From: Niallia alba
GTDB taxonomy: Bacteria; Bacillota; Bacilli; Bacillales; Cytobacillaceae
DNA: 64,000 nt
Direction: 5' to 3'
Assembly: GCF_012933555.1 (NCBI RefSeq)
Contig: NZ_JABBPK010000001.1
Span: 3,760,001 to 3,824,000, forward strand
Position numbers and translations under genes: made by a program. The notes beneath the pieces are model-generated. The model did no database searches, was not told where the DNA came from, and worked only from the letters and a program-made list of their open reading frames with translations. Of this stretch, positions 61,801 to 64,000 are shown one piece after another. Every line of letters begins with the position of its first letter. Position 1 is the first letter of the stretch.

Positions 61801-61891
61801 ATATAAGTACCTCCTTTATATTTCTGAATATTCAAACTTCATAAAATAATATAATCATTCCTAAAAAATATAGAAGGTTACATCCTATAAA

Positions 61892-62036
61892 GAAAACTTC
61901 CATCAGTTTGGTTTTTCTCATTTCCCACTGATAGTTAGTTACACTTATCGCGCCTTTACGGGAGAGTTTAACACCTAGCTTCTGCGATTTTTCGCAACTT
62001 AAGCTGTAGCTTACTGCCCATTAAGAGTGGGTAAAT
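61892..62036 (+). repeat. Structured pseudoknot-type repeat, copy 2 (degenerate)
   Basis: GAAAACTTCCATCAGTTTGG..CCCACTGATAG, then ACACTTATCGCGCCTTTACGG, a central TGCGATTTTTCGCA hairpin and TTACTGCCCATTAAGAGTGG. It matches the 53.3 kb copy at both ends and in spacing, but the second pairing is weaker. It is preceded by CCTATAAAG, a possible -10, and lies about 330 bases before the chromate transporter gene. Confidence 0.68.
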
Positions 62037-62367
62037 TATTTCATATCTACACCATTAAATTATTTTGCTATCATAATTTGAACTACTACTTTCTGAAAAC
62101 GTTTAGACTTAAGGCAATAAGGAATAGTATAATGAGCCATTATTTACGAAAGCTAGGATGAAGATAACTCTTACTTAAATATATTTTTATTATTTTATTA
62201 TATGTTGATTTATTTTTCAATGGATAAGATAGTCCAAATAAACTTTCTATTAGTATAGATTTAACATTTTCTTTAAACACATTAATAATAAATCGTGGTA
62301 TTATAGTTACGTATCGTAATTATTTTTTCTATATCGTTACACTTGTTAAGAAAGGAGAAATAAATTC
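62037..62367. other. Upstream region of the chromate transporter operon
   Basis: AT-rich DNA with no gene. It should hold the operon promoter; TATCGTTACAC and similar stretches near 62310-62340 are not convincing enough to call. Confidence 0.35.
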
Positions 62368-62934
62368 ATGTATAAAGATTTAATTCTAGGCATGCTACGT
62401 GCAGGTATTTTTGGATTTGGAGGAGGTCCTTCTGTCATTCCACTAATTCGTCACGAAGCGGTGACAAAATATAAATGGATGGATAATGAAGAATTTGGAG
62501 ACGTATTAGCAATTGCCAATACACTCCCTGGGCCAATTGCTACTAAAATAGCCGCCTATTTAGGTTATCGCCAAAAGGGAACTGTCGGAGCAATCGTTAG
62601 TGTTCTAGCTCACATATTACCGACTTGTTTGGCAATGGTATTCTTATTTTCCTTTATATCTATTCTTAGTCACTCACCAATAATAACAAGCATGATTTCA
62701 GCAGTTGTTCCTGTAATTGCCGTCATGCTTGGCTTAATGGCATATGAATTTGGAGAAAAAGCAGTGAAAGGCCTGGGAATCTATGTGGGAATTGGACTTA
62801 CCATTGTCTGTCTCATCCTCTTACAAACATTTTCCATTCATCCTGGTATTGTTGTGCTCGTTTTTCTTACCTATGGAGCATTCCATTTTAAACTAAAAGA
62901 AAAATTTATACATAAGAAAGAAAGAGGCCAGTGA
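62368..62934 (+). CDS. Chromate transporter half, first subunit (YwrB-like)
   Basis: A 188-residue single-domain CHR protein with about six hydrophobic segments. Family motifs: FGFGGGPSVIPLI near residues 15-27, and [18 protein letters not shown] near 50-67. Short CHR proteins come in pairs of opposite topology that form one exporter; its partner overlaps by four bases. They export chromate, possibly sulfate-like anions. An AAAGGAG site precedes the ATG. It resembles B. subtilis YwrB/YwrA (Chr3). Confidence 0.9.
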   Translation: MYKDLILGMLRAGIFGFGGGPSVIPLIRHEAVTKYKWMDNEEFGDVLAIANTLPGPIATKIAAYLGYRQKGTVGAIVSVLAHILPTCLAMVFLFSFISILSHSPIITSMISAVVPVIAVMLGLMAYEFGEKAVKGLGIYVGIGLTIVCLILLQTFSIHPGIVVLVFLTYGAFHFKLKEKFIHKKERGQ

Positions 62935-63476
62935 ATATGATATTTGTCAGTATTTTTCTCAGTTTTCTTGTTGCTAATTTATTGGGATATGGAGGCGGTC
63001 CCGCTTCTATTCCGTTAATGTATGAAGAAATAGTAAATAGATATAATTGGTTATCCAACACTGAGTTTTCGAATATGTTAGCTTTTGCTAATGCCTTACC
63101 TGGTCCAATTGCGACAAAAATCGCTGCCTATGTAGGATTTGGAGTTGGTGGTTGGGGAGGGTTTTTTATTGCTTTACTTGCAACCATCCTCCCTTCAGCT
63201 ATAGCACTTATTTTTTTATTGAAAATAATGAGAAAACATCAGGATTCAGTGATTGTTAAAGGTATGACCCTTCTAGTTCAACCTGTCATAACAGCATTAA
63301 TGCTAGTTTTGACCTTTGAAATGTTTCAGGATTCCTATCATTCCATAGGTATTATTCAATCAGGTGTTATTGCATTAGTTGCATTTTTATTGCTACAAAA
63401 ATGGAAGGTGCATCCCGCATTTGTCATTATACTTGCCTTTCTTTACGGTGGCCTCATTGTTCCTCACTTAAGTTAA
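62931..63476 (+). CDS. Chromate transporter half, second subunit (YwrA-like)
   Basis: A 181-residue CHR-domain membrane protein with [12 protein letters not shown] near residues 19-30 and [18 protein letters not shown] near 50-67, homologous to the upstream half. The ATGA overlap means coupled translation. Both halves are needed in the B. subtilis pair. The next gene is an Lrp-type regulator. Confidence 0.9.
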   Translation: MNMIFVSIFLSFLVANLLGYGGGPASIPLMYEEIVNRYNWLSNTEFSNMLAFANALPGPIATKIAAYVGFGVGGWGGFFIALLATILPSAIALIFLLKIMRKHQDSVIVKGMTLLVQPVITALMLVLTFEMFQDSYHSIGIIQSGVIALVAFLLLQKWKVHPAFVIILAFLYGGLIVPHLS

Positions 63477-63513
63477 ACAATTAAGGCGAAGAAAATTAGT
63501 TGGAGGATTTTTT

Positions 63514-63990
63514 ATGGATAAAAAGTTTTATGTTCCTAATATAAAATTAGATAAAATTGATCGACATATTTTGTCCTTGCTTCACGAGAATAGCCGGATC
63601 TCCTATACAGATATCGGAAAAGAAATTGGGATTTCTCGAGTTGCTGTTCAAACAAGAGTAAATACTTTATTTGAAAATGGCATAATTGAGAAGTTCACAA
63701 CTGTTATTAATCCTGCTAAAGTTGGGAAAACGGTCTCTGCTTTCTTTAATGTTGATGTAGAACCTCAATACTTAGAAAGCGTGGCTAATACACTTGCAGA
63801 TGATCCTGCGGTTACAAGTCTGTACCATATGACAGGTCCAAGTAAATTACATATGCATGGAATATTTATTGATAACCAAGAAATGGAGTCCTTTCTCACA
63901 AATAAATTGTATGCAATAAAAGGTGTTGTTAGTGTAGACTGTCAAATTCTTATCAAACGATATAAGAGCAGAATCGGCATGAAGCTATAA
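63514..63990 (+). CDS. Lrp/AsnC-family transcriptional regulator (YwrC-like)
   Basis: A 158-residue regulator. The N-terminal helix-turn-helix ([20 protein letters not shown], then [19 protein letters not shown]) is followed by an AsnC ligand-binding (RAM) domain. B. subtilis has ywrC upstream of ywrB-ywrA; here it is downstream, 37 bases after the transporter, behind GGAGGA. It probably controls the chromate transporter operon in cis. Confidence 0.88.
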   Translation: MDKKFYVPNIKLDKIDRHILSLLHENSRISYTDIGKEIGISRVAVQTRVNTLFENGIIEKFTTVINPAKVGKTVSAFFNVDVEPQYLESVANTLADDPAVTSLYHMTGPSKLHMHGIFIDNQEMESFLTNKLYAIKGVVSVDCQILIKRYKSRIGMKL

Positions 63991-64000
63991 AAAACTTCTA

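Overview
The window looks like a chromosomal segment of a low-GC, endospore-forming member of the Bacillaceae. Evidence is the AT-rich sequence, strong AGGAGG-type ribosome binding sites, a Tlp spore protein, a YteA-type sporulation gene, a terpene cyclase of the YtpB type, and gene order that largely follows the Bacillus subtilis ytqA-metK-men-glg-trnB/rrnB region. Species cannot be decided from the sequence alone. No prophage, plasmid origin or CRISPR array is visible.

Layout. 0.2-5.1 kb: ytqA-ytqB, the ytpA-ytpB pair and a membrane-anchored C39 peptidase. 5.1-10.7 kb, minus strand: asnB, metK behind a SAM-I (S-box) riboswitch, ytmB, ytmA, ytkD. 10.7-16.3 kb: an accessory stretch with a small conserved gene, a TSUP exporter, an IS110-family insertion sequence with a structured left end, cardiolipin synthase, and several dispersed repeats. 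16.3-19.5 kb: luxS, yidD, a beta carbonic anhydrase, a DUF1540 protein and an FAD oxidoreductase. 19.6-26.0 kb: menF-menD-menH-menB-menE (menaquinone synthesis), with menC absent. 26.3-35.5 kb: yteA, then the glycogen operon glgB-C-D-A-P. 36.1-43.4 kb: a complete 16S-23S-5S rRNA operon on the minus strand followed by 21 tRNA genes, with tandem promoters near 43.6 kb.

From 44 kb on, the content departs from the B. subtilis order: mgtC, a lone tRNA-Ala(GGC), a carboxy(nor)spermidine dehydrogenase/decarboxylase pair (an alternative spermidine route), an operon pairing a ketosynthase-like protein that has lost one catalytic His with a membrane histidine kinase, tlp, two oxidoreductases, a nitroreductase behind a pseudoknot-like leader, a two-component system, a small HExxH protein, a KGG-repeat stress protein with a good candidate sigma-B promoter, a cupin/HD-GYP protein coupled to a small secreted protein, adenine deaminase, and a split chromate transporter with an Lrp-type regulator.

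The most distinctive non-coding content is (i) a 350-575 bp repeat family bounded by a GAGGCTGGGACA-type inverted repeat, with three copies plus two core-only copies; (ii) two copies of a pseudoknot-forming repeat; and (iii) the likely bridge-RNA region of the IS110 element. I do not see an obviously new multi-gene defence or biosynthetic system. The ketosynthase/kinase operon and the repeat families are the items most worth a second look.
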